64,000 bases of DNA from assembly GCF_000758685.1 (NCBI RefSeq), contig NZ_CP009286.1, positions 1,146,501 through 1,210,500 of the forward strand, in the 5' to 3' direction. The notes beneath the pieces are model-generated. The model searched no databases. It worked only from the letters and a program-made list of their open reading frames with translations, and was not told the origin of the DNA. Position numbers and translations under genes: made by a program. The stretch comes from Paenibacillus stellifer (GTDB lineage: Bacteria; Bacillota; Bacilli; Paenibacillales; Paenibacillaceae). Shown here in pieces: positions 17,218-25,893 of this stretch; the stretch's first letter is position 1, and the number at the start of each line of letters is the position of its first letter.

Positions 17218-17536
17218 AAACCAAATTATCTTTTTATTCCTATATAAATCCAATAAAATGAACGTTGTGTTAACATTCTGTGTAAATTGTATCACAAAAA
17301 CAATAAAAATATGATATAAATCACTCGAAAAGCGCTATATTGCGGCAATTTTATATCGTTCATATTTTGTTCATAATTCTAAAATTGTTGCTAACTTTGT
17401 CACAAATATCAGCCGGAGGACCATCGCTTTTTCATACGGAAAAGTAACAAAATTTTGCCCTGTCGGTTACATTCTCTCAAATTTACCACTTTTCATTTGT
17501 GATATCGTAGGTGGAGGAGAGATCAAAACTACATAG
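17218..17536. other. AT-rich divergent intergenic region between qoxA and the deacetylase gene
   Basis: No gene is visible. The stretch is much more AT-rich than its surroundings and has several TTGT/ACAA and TCACAA words (for example around 17280-17295) that could be sites for redox or transition-state regulators. I could not assign a specific regulator. Confidence 0.4.
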
Positions 17537-17554
17537 ACAGGAGATTTGCCGAAA

Positions 17555-18712
17555 TTGTTCAGGAAGTTTGGAATTACCGCACTTATTTGTATGCTGCTGC
17601 TGGGAATGGCATCCTCCGCCTGGGCCGTCGGGAGCACGGGTCTGAAGCTTGGGATCAATGACACGCTGACCGATGTGGAAGCAACGGCCGTGGACAACAC
17701 CTACTACATCCCGCTTCGGTCGATGGCGGAGCAGTTGAAGCTGAAGCTGGGGGGGACGCCTCAAGATCTGCTGCTGTCCGGAGATTCCGGCAGTCTGAGG
17801 ATCACCGGAGGAAACAAGGCGATCGCCGGTAACGGAACGGAGATGGCGGTGACTACCTTTGTGCGCGGCGGCAGTCTTATGGTCCCGCTCAAAGCAGCGA
17901 CGCTGCTTGGGTATTCCGTATCCTACAAGCCCGAATTGTATGTGCTTAGGCTGATGGACGGTTCTCAGAAGCTGGATGACAAAGCTTTCGCTTCGAAGTA
18001 TCAGGATAAATTGAAGCCTAAAGCTCCGACACTGCCATCCGCAGGTGCTGCGCAGCCGAAGCCGAGCACTCCGAAGCCAAGTACCCCGAAGCCGACAGCC
18101 AAGACCGTCTATCTGACATTCGACGACGGACCGTCCGCCAACACAGGCAGGCTGCTCGATATTCTGGATAAGCATGGAGCGAAGGCAACATTCTTCATGC
18201 TGGGTCCGAACATCGGGAAATATCCGTCACAGGTTAAGCGCATGGTCGCAGGCGATCATGGGCTCGGCCTTCACGGCATGAGCCATGTGAAGAACAAGTT
18301 CTATGCTTCGCCAGCAGCGGCTCTGAATGAAATGAATCAGGACAACGCTGCTCTGAAGAAGGCTGCGGGCGTAACGACCCGGCTGATCCGGACGCCTTAC
18401 GGCAGCAAGCCCTATTTCACGAGCGCGTTTCGCGACAAGGTGCTGTCTGATGGTTACCGTCTGTGGGACTGGAACATCGACTCCCTTGACTGGAAGTACA
18501 AGAGCGACAGCGGATCGATCTACCGGGGGGTGGTCAACCAGCTGACTAAGCTCCAGAAGAGCGGAACGGCGCCGGTCATTCTGATGCATGATCAGAAGAC
18601 CACTCCTAACGTTCTGCCTCGTATACTGGATTATCTCCAATCCCATGGGTATCAATTCGAAATCATCACATCCGATCTCACCCCGGTTAACTTCTGGAAA
18701 GATGTACGATAA
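17555..18712 (+). CDS. Secreted polysaccharide deacetylase with copper-amine-oxidase-like N-terminal domain
   Basis: A signal peptide (about 1-25) is followed by a domain like the copper amine oxidase N-terminal stalk common in Paenibacillus (YYIPLRSMAEQLKL; residues about 30-135). A Pro/Lys/Ser linker then leads to a NodB deacetylase domain (about 185-385). Catalytic motifs are complete: TFDDGPS for the base and metal Asp, HGMSH for metal His, RTPYG, DWNIDSLDW and LMHD. Likely substrates are peptidoglycan or an N-acetylated exopolysaccharide. TTG 17555 has AGGAG at a better distance than TTG 17546. The neighbouring genes give no pathway link. Confidence 0.9.
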   Translation: MFRKFGITALICMLLLGMASSAWAVGSTGLKLGINDTLTDVEATAVDNTYYIPLRSMAEQLKLKLGGTPQDLLLSGDSGSLRITGGNKAIAGNGTEMAVTTFVRGGSLMVPLKAATLLGYSVSYKPELYVLRLMDGSQKLDDKAFASKYQDKLKPKAPTLPSAGAAQPKPSTPKPSTPKPTAKTVYLTFDDGPSANTGRLLDILDKHGAKATFFMLGPNIGKYPSQVKRMVAGDHGLGLHGMSHVKNKFYASPAAALNEMNQDNAALKKAAGVTTRLIRTPYGSKPYFTSAFRDKVLSDGYRLWDWNIDSLDWKYKSDSGSIYRGVVNQLTKLQKSGTAPVILMHDQKTTPNVLPRILDYLQSHGYQFEIITSDLTPVNFWKDVR

Positions 18713-18735
18713 TTTGGATGTATAATAATTTGCAG

Positions 18736-18784
18736 CACAAAAAACGTTCCCGGCCGCTATGCGGTTCGGGAACGTTTTTTGTGT
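18736..18784 (+). terminator. Bidirectional terminator between the deacetylase and tetR genes
   Basis: A long stem, ACAAAAAACGTTCCCG pairing with CGGGAACGTTTTTTGT, has T runs on both strands, so it can serve both converging genes. Confidence 0.9.
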
Positions 18785-18851
18785 GTACCGCCAATGAGAG
18801 AGGGGATAAGCTACCCGCCTGACCGTAACCGGCATGGCTCCGGCAAGGGCC

Positions 18852-19484
18852 CTATTCCCCGAAAGCATAAATGACCAGCATATCGGTCAGCTCGGCTTTG
18901 ATCCGTTCCGGGTCGATGCCGCTCCGGAAGAAAACCATGCGGTCAACGGCGCTGTTCACCGCTTCGAACATAACGGCGGCCGCAGCCTCCAGATCGCGAA
19001 CGCGAAGCTCCGGCTCGCTCATCTTCAACACCTCCAGCGTCTTGCGTCTGGCCTGATCGTACTGAATCTCCATAATTTCCTGGACTTCCACGTCCGATGC
19101 CGTCATGGCTGACAGCTCACGGTGGAAGGTGATATAGGGAGCATGAGCCTTAACGAGAGCGTCGATCAACCCGGAAATGATCTCCCGTTTGTCCGCATGA
19201 TGAAGATTGAGCTTCGCGACTGTCTCATCAACATGCGCATGAATAGCCTCGCCGTTGATCTTCAGCACTTCCATGAAGACGGCGCGCTTATCCGTATAGT
19301 AGGAATAGAAGCTGCCGGTGGATACGCCTGCAGCAGCGGCAATCTGCTTCGTATTGGTTCCGTGATACCCCTTCTCCGAAAAAAGCCGGGACGCCGCCTG
19401 CACGATCGCTTCCTTGGTGCGGATGCTGCGGTCCTGCTGCGGTTGTCTCGTCTTGTCCTGTATGAGTTCTTCGCTGTCCTTCAC
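18852..19484 (-). CDS. TetR-family transcriptional repressor of the adjacent MFS pump (predicted)
   Basis: A protein of 210 residues. The N-terminal helix-turn-helix is typical of TetR (ASRLFSEKGYHGTNTKQIAAAAGVS, written here only as a landmark around residues 32-56). The C-terminal ligand-binding part is divergent. GTG 19484 is preferred because AAGGAGGG lies seven bases upstream; TTG 19490 almost touches it. It is transcribed away from the MFS gene, with three palindromes between them. Confidence 0.88.
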   Translation of the reverse strand: MKDSEELIQDKTRQPQQDRSIRTKEAIVQAASRLFSEKGYHGTNTKQIAAAAGVSTGSFYSYYTDKRAVFMEVLKINGEAIHAHVDETVAKLNLHHADKREIISGLIDALVKAHAPYITFHRELSAMTASDVEVQEIMEIQYDQARRKTLEVLKMSEPELRVRDLEAAAAVMFEAVNSAVDRMVFFRSGIDPERIKAELTDMLVIYAFGE

Positions 19485-19541
19485 GTTCAAACCCTCCTTG
19501 ATTCGATTTTAAGTATGGAAGCAACCGCTGTCAATAAAAGT

Positions 19542-19616
19542 TGAACTGAAGTTCATATTTATCGTTGACAAACATGAACTAAGGTTCATATAATCAAGAA
19601 CATGAACTATAGTTCA
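19542..19616. promoter_or_regulatory. Three TetR-type operators and the MFS promoter
   Basis: Three copies of TGAACT-N2-AGTTCA-like palindromes lie at 19542-19555, 19575-19588 and 19603-19616. A near-perfect promoter, TTGACA (19565-19570), 18 bases, TATAAT (19589-19594), embeds the middle operator in its spacer. A repressor bound there would block RNA polymerase at the MFS gene, and the outermost copy lies close to the tetR side. Confidence 0.75.
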
Positions 19617-19636
19617 CATTTATTTGAGGAGTGATT

Positions 19637-21337
19637 ATGAAAATGAATGAGAAGACAGCCAGAGTGATGGCGTTCACCGCCATCATACTCGGTTTTTTTA
19701 TGGCGCTGCTGGACACGACAATCGTCAATATCGCCCTGCCGGAGATGACGCGTTATTTCGGCGGAAATGTCAGCGACATTTCCTGGGTGATGAACGGCTA
19801 CAATCTGGCGTTCGCCGTACTCATCCTGACGGCGTCCCGGCTGGCGGACCAGTTCGGGCGGCGCAAGGTATTCATGATCGGCATCGCGCTATTCACGCTA
19901 ACCTCACTGCTTGCAGGATTTGCGCCGACTCTCGGTATTCTGATCGCGCTGCGGGTTGTCCAGGGGCTGGCCGGGGCGATCATTGTGCCGGTGACGATTC
20001 CGCTCACAACGACGACGTTTCCCAAGGAGATGCATGGTGCGATCATCGGCATATGGGGCGCGGTATCGGGGCTTGCTGCGGCCAGCGGACCGGCGCTAGG
20101 CGGACTGCTGATGGACCAGTTGGGGTGGCAGTGGATATTCTACGTCAATGTGCCTCTCGGGGTACTGAGCCTCATTCTGACGCCGCTGTTCATCCGGGAA
20201 TCGAAGGATGAAACGGCCGGGCGGCGGATTGACCTTGCGGGAACCTTCTGGATTACGGCCAGCCTGTTCTGTATCGTATATGGACTGATCCGGGTATCGG
20301 ACTGGGGCTGGACCTCGCCTGCCATCCTCATTCTGTTCGCCGCCGGACTGCTCAGCCTGCTGTTCTTCCTGCTGGCCGAGCGTAGAAGGAAGGAGCCAAT
20401 GCTCCCGCTTGAGCTGCTGAAGATCAAGTCGTTCAATGGTGCATCGCTTACCCTGCTGATCGTCGGAGCGGGACTGATGAACGTTTCGCTGCTGACCTCG
20501 TTCTTCCTGACGAGGATGATGGGAATGACGGAGCTGAAGGCCGGACTGATTCTGTCGATGATGGCCATCGGCTCCACGCTGACCTCGGCGCTGTGCGGCC
20601 CGCTGTCCGGAAAGTACGGCAGCCGGTGGTTTGCCGCCGCGGGTGTGGCCGTTATAGCCGGCGCCACGTACTCGCTTAGCGGACTTGAGGCGAATTCGCC
20701 GGTAGGCGCCGTTCTGCTGCGGCTTGCCTTCGCAGGGCTCGGCATAGGGCTGACGATGGCGCCGGTCATGTCGTCCGCAGTCCGGAATGTGCCGGAGGAC
20801 AAGGTCGGCATCGCCTCCGGCGTAACGAATATGACCAAGGCGCTGGGCAGCGTGCTCGGCGTTGCCATCGTCGTCACTCTCCTGCAGCAGAATATTGCGG
20901 ATGAGATGAAGCCGGCACAGGCCAGCGCGGTCCGGATCGTCAGCGAGGACACCGTTCTGCTTCCTCCTGTGAAGGAGGCGCTGCTGGCTTCGCTGAAGGA
21001 CGCCGGCGCCGCCGCGGCGGATGCCTCCGCTGCTCCGTCGCCGGGGCAGACCGCGCAGGCGGTCGAGAAGCAGTTGCGAAGCGCTGCCGCCAGCCTTGCG
21101 CCTGCGCAGCGGGCCGCTCTGGAGCAGGCGATCCCCGCCCAGGCGGCGGATGCGGAGAAGCTCACCGGCCGGGTCTCGACCGGGCTGAAGGAAGCGGCCG
21201 TCCAAGGCTTCGGCCGCACCTTCGCTTTCGCTTCGCTGCTGCTGCTTCCCGGCATCGCGTTTGCGCTGATCAGCGACCGGCCATACCGCCGGGGCCGCCG
21301 TGAGATCAACCCCGCCGCAGAGAGCGAGATATCATAG
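19637..21337 (+). CDS. MFS drug efflux transporter, DHA2 (14-helix, EmrB/QacA) type
   Basis: A 566-residue protein with 14 predicted helices. It has the DHA2 motifs LDTTIVNIALPEM in helix 1 and ADQFGRRKVF in the first cytoplasmic loop. A long Ala-rich loop (about residues 430-520) precedes the final helix. It probably exports hydrophobic toxic compounds by proton antiport. The start ATG 19637 follows TGAGGAG. Its regulation by the divergent TetR protein is strongly suggested by the operators. Confidence 0.92.
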   Translation: MKMNEKTARVMAFTAIILGFFMALLDTTIVNIALPEMTRYFGGNVSDISWVMNGYNLAFAVLILTASRLADQFGRRKVFMIGIALFTLTSLLAGFAPTLGILIALRVVQGLAGAIIVPVTIPLTTTTFPKEMHGAIIGIWGAVSGLAAASGPALGGLLMDQLGWQWIFYVNVPLGVLSLILTPLFIRESKDETAGRRIDLAGTFWITASLFCIVYGLIRVSDWGWTSPAILILFAAGLLSLLFFLLAERRRKEPMLPLELLKIKSFNGASLTLLIVGAGLMNVSLLTSFFLTRMMGMTELKAGLILSMMAIGSTLTSALCGPLSGKYGSRWFAAAGVAVIAGATYSLSGLEANSPVGAVLLRLAFAGLGIGLTMAPVMSSAVRNVPEDKVGIASGVTNMTKALGSVLGVAIVVTLLQQNIADEMKPAQASAVRIVSEDTVLLPPVKEALLASLKDAGAAAADASAAPSPGQTAQAVEKQLRSAAASLAPAQRAALEQAIPAQAADAEKLTGRVSTGLKEAAVQGFGRTFAFASLLLLPGIAFALISDRPYRRGRREINPAAESEIS

Positions 21338-21456
21338 AGCATGAAGCATATAGCATGAAGCATGGAGCACAGAGCATGGAGCATGGAGCATAGAGCATGA
21401 AGCATAGAGCGTGAAACACAGCGCATGAGGCATAAAGCATATAGCACAGCGCATTG
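21338..21456. repeat. Degenerate heptanucleotide tandem array (about 17 units)
   Basis: Starting at the base after the MFS stop codon, 17 successive 7-base units fit AGCATRR with variants (AGCATGA, AGCATAT, AGCATGG, AGCACAG, AGCGTGA, CGCATGA). The period of seven is kept exactly to 21456. It is non-coding on the plus strand. The array resembles a minisatellite that may vary in copy number. Confidence 0.85.
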
Positions 21457-21517
21457 GCTTTTCCAGCAGCCGGCAGTAAGGATCTGTTGGCTAACAACCA
21501 GAACCAGCCATGCCGGT

Positions 21518-21558
21518 GAGCAGCCGTGCGGCGGGCAAAGGGCGCCGCACGGCTGCTC
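21518..21558. repeat. Perfect 15-bp inverted repeat
   Basis: GAGCAGCCGTGCGGC (21518-21532) and GCCGCACGGCTGCTC (21544-21558) can form a very strong hairpin with an 11-base loop. No T run follows, so it is not a classical terminator, though it may stop or stabilise the MFS transcript. Confidence 0.7.
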
Positions 21559-21590
21559 CCGATTGATCACCAGTTATATCGTAGGATTCC

Positions 21591-21629
21591 ATCCCCGTAA
21601 GCGCAGGATTGCGCAGACGGGGATTTTTT
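21591..21629 (+). terminator. Terminator before the ytrA-like operon
   Basis: ATCCCCGT and ACGGGGAT form the outer stem, with GCGCA/TGCGC pairing inside, followed by six Ts. It separates the MFS unit from the next promoter. Confidence 0.8.
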
Positions 21630-21630
21630 C

Positions 21631-21666
21631 TTGACGGACAACTGTATTATTTAATATAGTACAGTT
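21631..21666 (+). promoter_or_regulatory. Promoter and YtrA-type operator of the ABC transporter operon
   Basis: TTGACG (21631-21636) and TATAGT (21655-21660) are 18 bases apart. Overlapping the promoter, AACTGTA (21640-21646) and TACAGTT (21660-21666) form an inverted repeat with 13 bases between. YtrA-family regulators typically repress their own operon from such sites, so autoregulation is expected. Confidence 0.6.
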
Positions 21667-21726
21667 AACACACTTGCTCCGCGGGTCCGATACGGTCCTG
21701 CAGATGAGAGGAAGGGGGAATTGACC

Positions 21727-22116
21727 GTGTTCGAGCTGGATATCCGCAGCCGGAAGCCAATTTACGAGCAGCTCACGGACAAGATTAAGGAAATGATCCT
21801 GTACGGCATTCTGAGACCCGACGAGCAGCTGCCGTCGGTGCGGACGCTGTCGGCGCAGCTCACCGTCAACCCGAATACGATCCAGAAGGCTTACCGGGAG
21901 CTGGAGCGGGAAGGCTATACTTACTCCCGTCCGGGCAAAGGAAGCTTCGTCTCCCCGGCACAGCAGGGAAGTCTTGCAATCAAGCGGGCCGAGCTGCGGG
22001 GCGAGCTGCTGCGCCTGATGGCGGAAGCCGTCTACCTGGGCTTTACAGATGCGGAGATCGGGGAGCTGTACCGGGAAGCGTCGGAGAAGAGAGGAGAGGA
22101 GAGCGGAGATGATTGA
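21727..22116 (+). CDS. GntR-family regulator, YtrA subfamily
   Basis: A 129-residue protein. The winged helix-turn-helix (residues about 5-75: RKPIYEQLTDKIKEMIL, LPSVRTLSAQLTVNPNTIQKAYRELE) is followed by the short C-terminal helices that define the YtrA subfamily, with no effector domain. GTG 21727 gives the standard N terminus (MFELDIRSRKPIYEQ) and lies eight bases after AGGGGG; TTG 21721 is in frame. It overlaps the ABC ATPase gene by eight bases, as such regulators usually do, and probably responds to envelope stress or an antibiotic. Confidence 0.93.
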   Translation: MFELDIRSRKPIYEQLTDKIKEMILYGILRPDEQLPSVRTLSAQLTVNPNTIQKAYRELEREGYTYSRPGKGSFVSPAQQGSLAIKRAELRGELLRLMAEAVYLGFTDAEIGELYREASEKRGEESGDD

Positions 22117-23011
22117 AATTCGTGAAGTCAGCAAAAGATTTCAGGACCGTCAGGCGGTCGCCGGCGTCACTTTGAACATACATAAAGGGAGCATATTCGG
22201 ACTGCTCGGCTCGAACGGCGCAGGCAAGACGACGCTGCTGAAGACTGCTGCAGGCATTTACCGGCCGGACACGGGAACCGTGCTGATGGATGGAGCGCCG
22301 GTGTACGAGAACCCGGATATCAAGCGCAGACTGTGGTTTATGCCCGATTATCCTTATTTTTTTCCGCAGGCTACAATTCATCAGATGGCCCGGTTCTACG
22401 AATCGGTCTATGAGGGCTGGAACGGCAATCGCTTCAGAGAGCTTGGGGAGCTGTTCCCGCTGGACGTCAAGCGCAAGCTGAACCGCATGTCCAAAGGAAT
22501 GCGCCAGCAGGCGGCGTTCTGGCTTGCGCTGAGCTGCATGCCCGATGTGCTGATCATGGATGAGCCGCTGGACGGTCTCGATCCGGTGATGCGCAGACTG
22601 GTCAAGAACGTGCTTTTTCAAGAGGTTGCGGAGCGCGGGCTGACCGCCGTTATATCCTCGCATAATCTGCGCGAGCTGGAGGATCTGTGCGATCATGTCG
22701 GCATCATGCACAACGGCGAGCTGTTGATCGAGAAGGAGCTGGATGAACTGAAGAGCGATACGCATAAGGTGCAGGTCGCGTTCCGGGACGAGCGCCATGA
22801 GAGCGCGATCACATCCAGGCTGACGATCCTACATCAGGAGAAACGGGGGAGCGTCTGTCTCTACATTGTAAAAGGAGAGCAGGCCCGGACCCGACAGGCT
22901 TTTGCCGCTTACCAGCCCTATGTGCTGGACCTGCTTCCGTTAACGCTTGAGGAAATCTTTATTTACGAAATGGAGGGAGCCGGCTATGACATCTCGCCGA
23001 TACTTCTTTAA
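22109..23011 (+). CDS. ABC transporter ATP-binding protein
   Basis: A 300-residue ABC ATPase: Walker A GSNGAGKTT near residue 40, Walker B VLIMDEPLDGLDP. The signature motif is altered to MSKGMRQQ instead of LSGGQ, which is common in ABC-2 exporters and YtrB-like proteins. ATG 22109 overlaps the regulator gene. It would drive the permease encoded next, with which it overlaps by 26 bases. Confidence 0.93.
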   Translation: MIEIREVSKRFQDRQAVAGVTLNIHKGSIFGLLGSNGAGKTTLLKTAAGIYRPDTGTVLMDGAPVYENPDIKRRLWFMPDYPYFFPQATIHQMARFYESVYEGWNGNRFRELGELFPLDVKRKLNRMSKGMRQQAAFWLALSCMPDVLIMDEPLDGLDPVMRRLVKNVLFQEVAERGLTAVISSHNLRELEDLCDHVGIMHNGELLIEKELDELKSDTHKVQVAFRDERHESAITSRLTILHQEKRGSVCLYIVKGEQARTRQAFAAYQPYVLDLLPLTLEEIFIYEMEGAGYDISPILL

Positions 23012-25001
23012 CCGGGGCGTTATCCGGCAGGATGTGAAGCAGCACAGCTGGATTTCAGTCATCTACTTGCTCGGGCTGCTGTTCTCGCTGCCGCTGCAAA
23101 TGCTGCTGACCGCAAATCCCGATAACCCGGCACGGGAAATCACCAGCCTGTTTATGGTGAACGGGGCTCTGACGATGCTGTTCACCGCTACGCTGCCGGT
23201 CGGTGCAGGTCTGCTTCTGTTCCGGTATCTCCAGAATAAGGGAGCGGCGGACGCCGCCCACAGCCTGCCGCTGCGCCGGGACCATCTCCTTGCCAATCAT
23301 TTGGCGAGCGGGGCGGCTCTGCTGCTGATTCCGGTATGGCTGACGGCGCTCATTGCGGGGCTTCTGTCGCTCTGGAGCGACAACCCGTTCCAGTATGGGG
23401 CTTCCGAAGTTTGGTGGTGGGGGTTGACCGTCAGTGTGCTGACGCTGTTCCTGTTCGTCTTTACCGCATTTGTCGGCATTTGCATCGGACAGACGGTTCT
23501 CCAGGGAATTGTGGCCTATATTTTGCTTATTCTGCCTTCCCTGCTGTCGCAGATGGTGCTGTTCCACCTGAATCTATACCTGTACGGTTTCCTGTCATTA
23601 TCGAATACTCGCAGTGTAGATAACTGGTCGCTTCTTCTCCATATGATGAACGTAAGCGGCTCGCCATTCCAGGGAGGAGAAACCGCCCTGTACGCCGGAT
23701 TAACGCTTGTCTTCGCCGCGCTGTCCTTTGTGCTGTACCGCAAGCGCTCATCGGAGACATCCGGACAGGCGATGGCGTTCACCTATTTCAATCCGCTGTT
23801 CAAGGGCGGTGTCATGCTCTGCGCCATGCTGATTGCCGGCACCTACTTCGCGCAAATGCGCGCAGGCCAGATCGGATGGGCCCTTGCCGGATATGCTCTC
23901 GGCGCATTGGCCGGCTATACGGCAGCGGAAATGGTCATCCGTAAAACCTGGCAAATCTGGAGCCGAAATCTCCCCATCCGGCTTGCTGGATATGCCGCAG
24001 TTATCGGCGTGCTCCTGTATGTGCCGGTATCGCCTTTAACCGGGTTTGAGAACCGGATTCCATCCTCGGACCAAATCAAGGGCGTCTACGCGGGGGGACA
24101 TTACTGGGAGTATTTTGATTCCCGGAATGACGCAGCTGACATGAACCGGGCCCGCAGCCCTTTTGACGACGTTGATCCGTTTGTCTCCGATTCGGGCTAT
24201 ATATCAGCCGTCCGCAAGCTGCATGAGGCGGTGGTGCAGACAAAGCCGAAAGACGATCCGTCTAAGGCCTGGTATGAGCGTTCGAGTATCGCATTTACGA
24301 TTGTGTATGAGTTGAAGGACGGCAAGCGCCTCTCGAGACAGTATGCGGTTCCTGTTGCGGGTCTTGAGCCAGAGCTGAAGGCGGTTATGGAATCGAAGGA
24401 CTATAAGAGCAAGGAATTTGTACTGGACCAGCTCGATCAGCCGAATTCCCGGATTGAACTGAATTCAGGGCTGCATACCGCAACGATCGCCGATGAGGAT
24501 ATGGACGAGTTTAAAAAGCTGCTGAAGCAGGATATCCTGCATATGAGCTTTGACGATTATCAGAGAGATGACCGGGCTTCGCTGGCTAACATACAGGTCT
24601 TTCCGGATGAATCAATCGGACGCAATTATTCATTCTACTGGTATGACTGGAGGCCTTCCTACCGGGTGCTCGGCACATGGCTGGAAGAGAAGGGGTACGC
24701 GGACCGTGTGCTGATCAAGGCGAAGGATGTGGTCTCCGTCGAGCTTGCCGATCAGGCCCGGATTTCGCCGAACATTGTTCGGAATTATGATCCTGAGTCC
24801 TACCTTGCGGAGGCCGAATCACTGGATCAGACGGTGACCGTCACGGATAAGGCGCAGATAAGCGAGCTTCTGAAGGTGCGGCGTTCCTTTAGGCCGACCA
24901 CGAACAGCTGTATAATTAAGGTGAAATATACAAATGGCAACAGTGAGTATTTCCGCATTAATAAAACCGAGCTGCCTCCCGGGATTTTGAAGCAGTCCTG
25001 A
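22986..25001 (+). CDS. ABC transporter permease with large extracytoplasmic C-terminal domain
   Basis: A 671-residue protein. The first ~345 residues hold about 8-9 hydrophobic helices, of the ABC-2 or YtrC/D permease kind. After the last helix (ending at LLYVPVSPLTG) come about 320 mostly polar residues with no membrane segment, probably outside the cell. I do not recognise this domain; it might sense or bind a substrate. The start at 22986 gives MTSRRYFFNRGVIRQD. With the ATPase and the YtrA-type regulator it forms a three-gene operon, likely for peptide-antibiotic or cell-wall stress resistance. Confidence 0.85.
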   Translation: MTSRRYFFNRGVIRQDVKQHSWISVIYLLGLLFSLPLQMLLTANPDNPAREITSLFMVNGALTMLFTATLPVGAGLLLFRYLQNKGAADAAHSLPLRRDHLLANHLASGAALLLIPVWLTALIAGLLSLWSDNPFQYGASEVWWWGLTVSVLTLFLFVFTAFVGICIGQTVLQGIVAYILLILPSLLSQMVLFHLNLYLYGFLSLSNTRSVDNWSLLLHMMNVSGSPFQGGETALYAGLTLVFAALSFVLYRKRSSETSGQAMAFTYFNPLFKGGVMLCAMLIAGTYFAQMRAGQIGWALAGYALGALAGYTAAEMVIRKTWQIWSRNLPIRLAGYAAVIGVLLYVPVSPLTGFENRIPSSDQIKGVYAGGHYWEYFDSRNDAADMNRARSPFDDVDPFVSDSGYISAVRKLHEAVVQTKPKDDPSKAWYERSSIAFTIVYELKDGKRLSRQYAVPVAGLEPELKAVMESKDYKSKEFVLDQLDQPNSRIELNSGLHTATIADEDMDEFKKLLKQDILHMSFDDYQRDDRASLANIQVFPDESIGRNYSFYWYDWRPSYRVLGTWLEEKGYADRVLIKAKDVVSVELADQARISPNIVRNYDPESYLAEAESLDQTVTVTDKAQISELLKVRRSFRPTTNSCIIKVKYTNGNSEYFRINKTELPPGILKQS

Positions 25002-25066
25002 TCGTATGACAAGAAATTCGGCGCGGGGCAGACAATCGGGCGATGTGAGGCGAAGGAGGAAGCGAA

Positions 25067-25615
25067 ATGAATCCGGTAGAGGATCATCTGGATGTTGGCC
25101 TGCAGATTGTGTTTATCGGATTCAATCCGAGTCTGAAGTCGGGAGAAGAGGGACATCATTACGCGAACCCGCGAAATAACTTCTGGCGCATCCTCGAAAA
25201 AAGCGGGCTGACTCCGCGGCTGTACGAAGCCGCCGAAGACGGGGAGCTGCTGAAGCTGGGCTACGGCTTCACCAATATTGTCGCCCGTCCAACCCGGGCT
25301 GCGGAGGAAATTACCCGCGAGGAGTACAACCGGGGAAGGGAAGAACTCCGCGTGAAGCTGGAACGCTTCAGGCCGAAGATCGCCTGCTTCGTAGGAAAAG
25401 GCGTCTACACGGAGTTCAGCCGCCGGGGACAGGCTGACTGGGGATTCCAAACCGGCGCAGCGCCTGTGGTGGATGGTGTCCGCGAGTTCGTCGCGCCGTC
25501 CTCAAGCGGACTGGTGCGGATGCCGATGGAGGAAATCATCGGAATTTACCGCCGCCTGGCCTGCGAAATTCAGGAGCAGCCGGATGAGGAAGCCGCAGGT
25601 TTCGCGGAGGAATAG
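25067..25615 (+). CDS. mug: Mismatch-specific uracil/thymine DNA glycosylase (MUG/TDG family)
   Basis: A 182-residue protein with the family motifs IGFNPS (active-site loop, equivalent to GINPG in E. coli Mug), the early HHYANPRNNFWR and a C-terminal PSSSGL insertion loop. It should remove uracil or damaged bases from mismatched DNA. The start follows AAGGAGGAAGCGAA. It is a single gene downstream of, but probably separate from, the ABC operon. Confidence 0.92.
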   Translation: MNPVEDHLDVGLQIVFIGFNPSLKSGEEGHHYANPRNNFWRILEKSGLTPRLYEAAEDGELLKLGYGFTNIVARPTRAAEEITREEYNRGREELRVKLERFRPKIACFVGKGVYTEFSRRGQADWGFQTGAAPVVDGVREFVAPSSSGLVRMPMEEIIGIYRRLACEIQEQPDEEAAGFAEE

Positions 25616-25678
25616 CACTTTGGCCGGATCAAATCTCCGGATAAGCCCCTGCTGTTAAGCGCCTGCTCTTAAAGATTA

Positions 25679-25718
25679 GAACCTTCAGACCGCATCTTGT
25701 GCGGGCTGAAGGTTTTTT
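25679..25718 (+). terminator. Terminator after the DNA glycosylase gene
   Basis: AACCTTCAG pairs with CTGAAGGTT; an inner CCGCA/TGCGG stem extends it, and Ts follow. Confidence 0.9.
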
Positions 25719-25893
25719 ACCGTTTTGCCGTTAATGCTCCATTCAGGGCTATCCTTCATTGCCGGTTCACCGGATGAAAGCTACAATGTACAAAGATATC
25801 ATGACTTATCATATCGCTCTGCCGGGTATTGCCTGTCCAATGCTTGCCGGCGGGTCTGCTGTTATTTCCATTCAAGCCGGGAGGGTTTCATGA

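Noticed and set aside
21338..21456. Possible CRISPR array
   Set aside because: Units are seven bases long with no spacers and no cas genes nearby; it is a simple tandem repeat.
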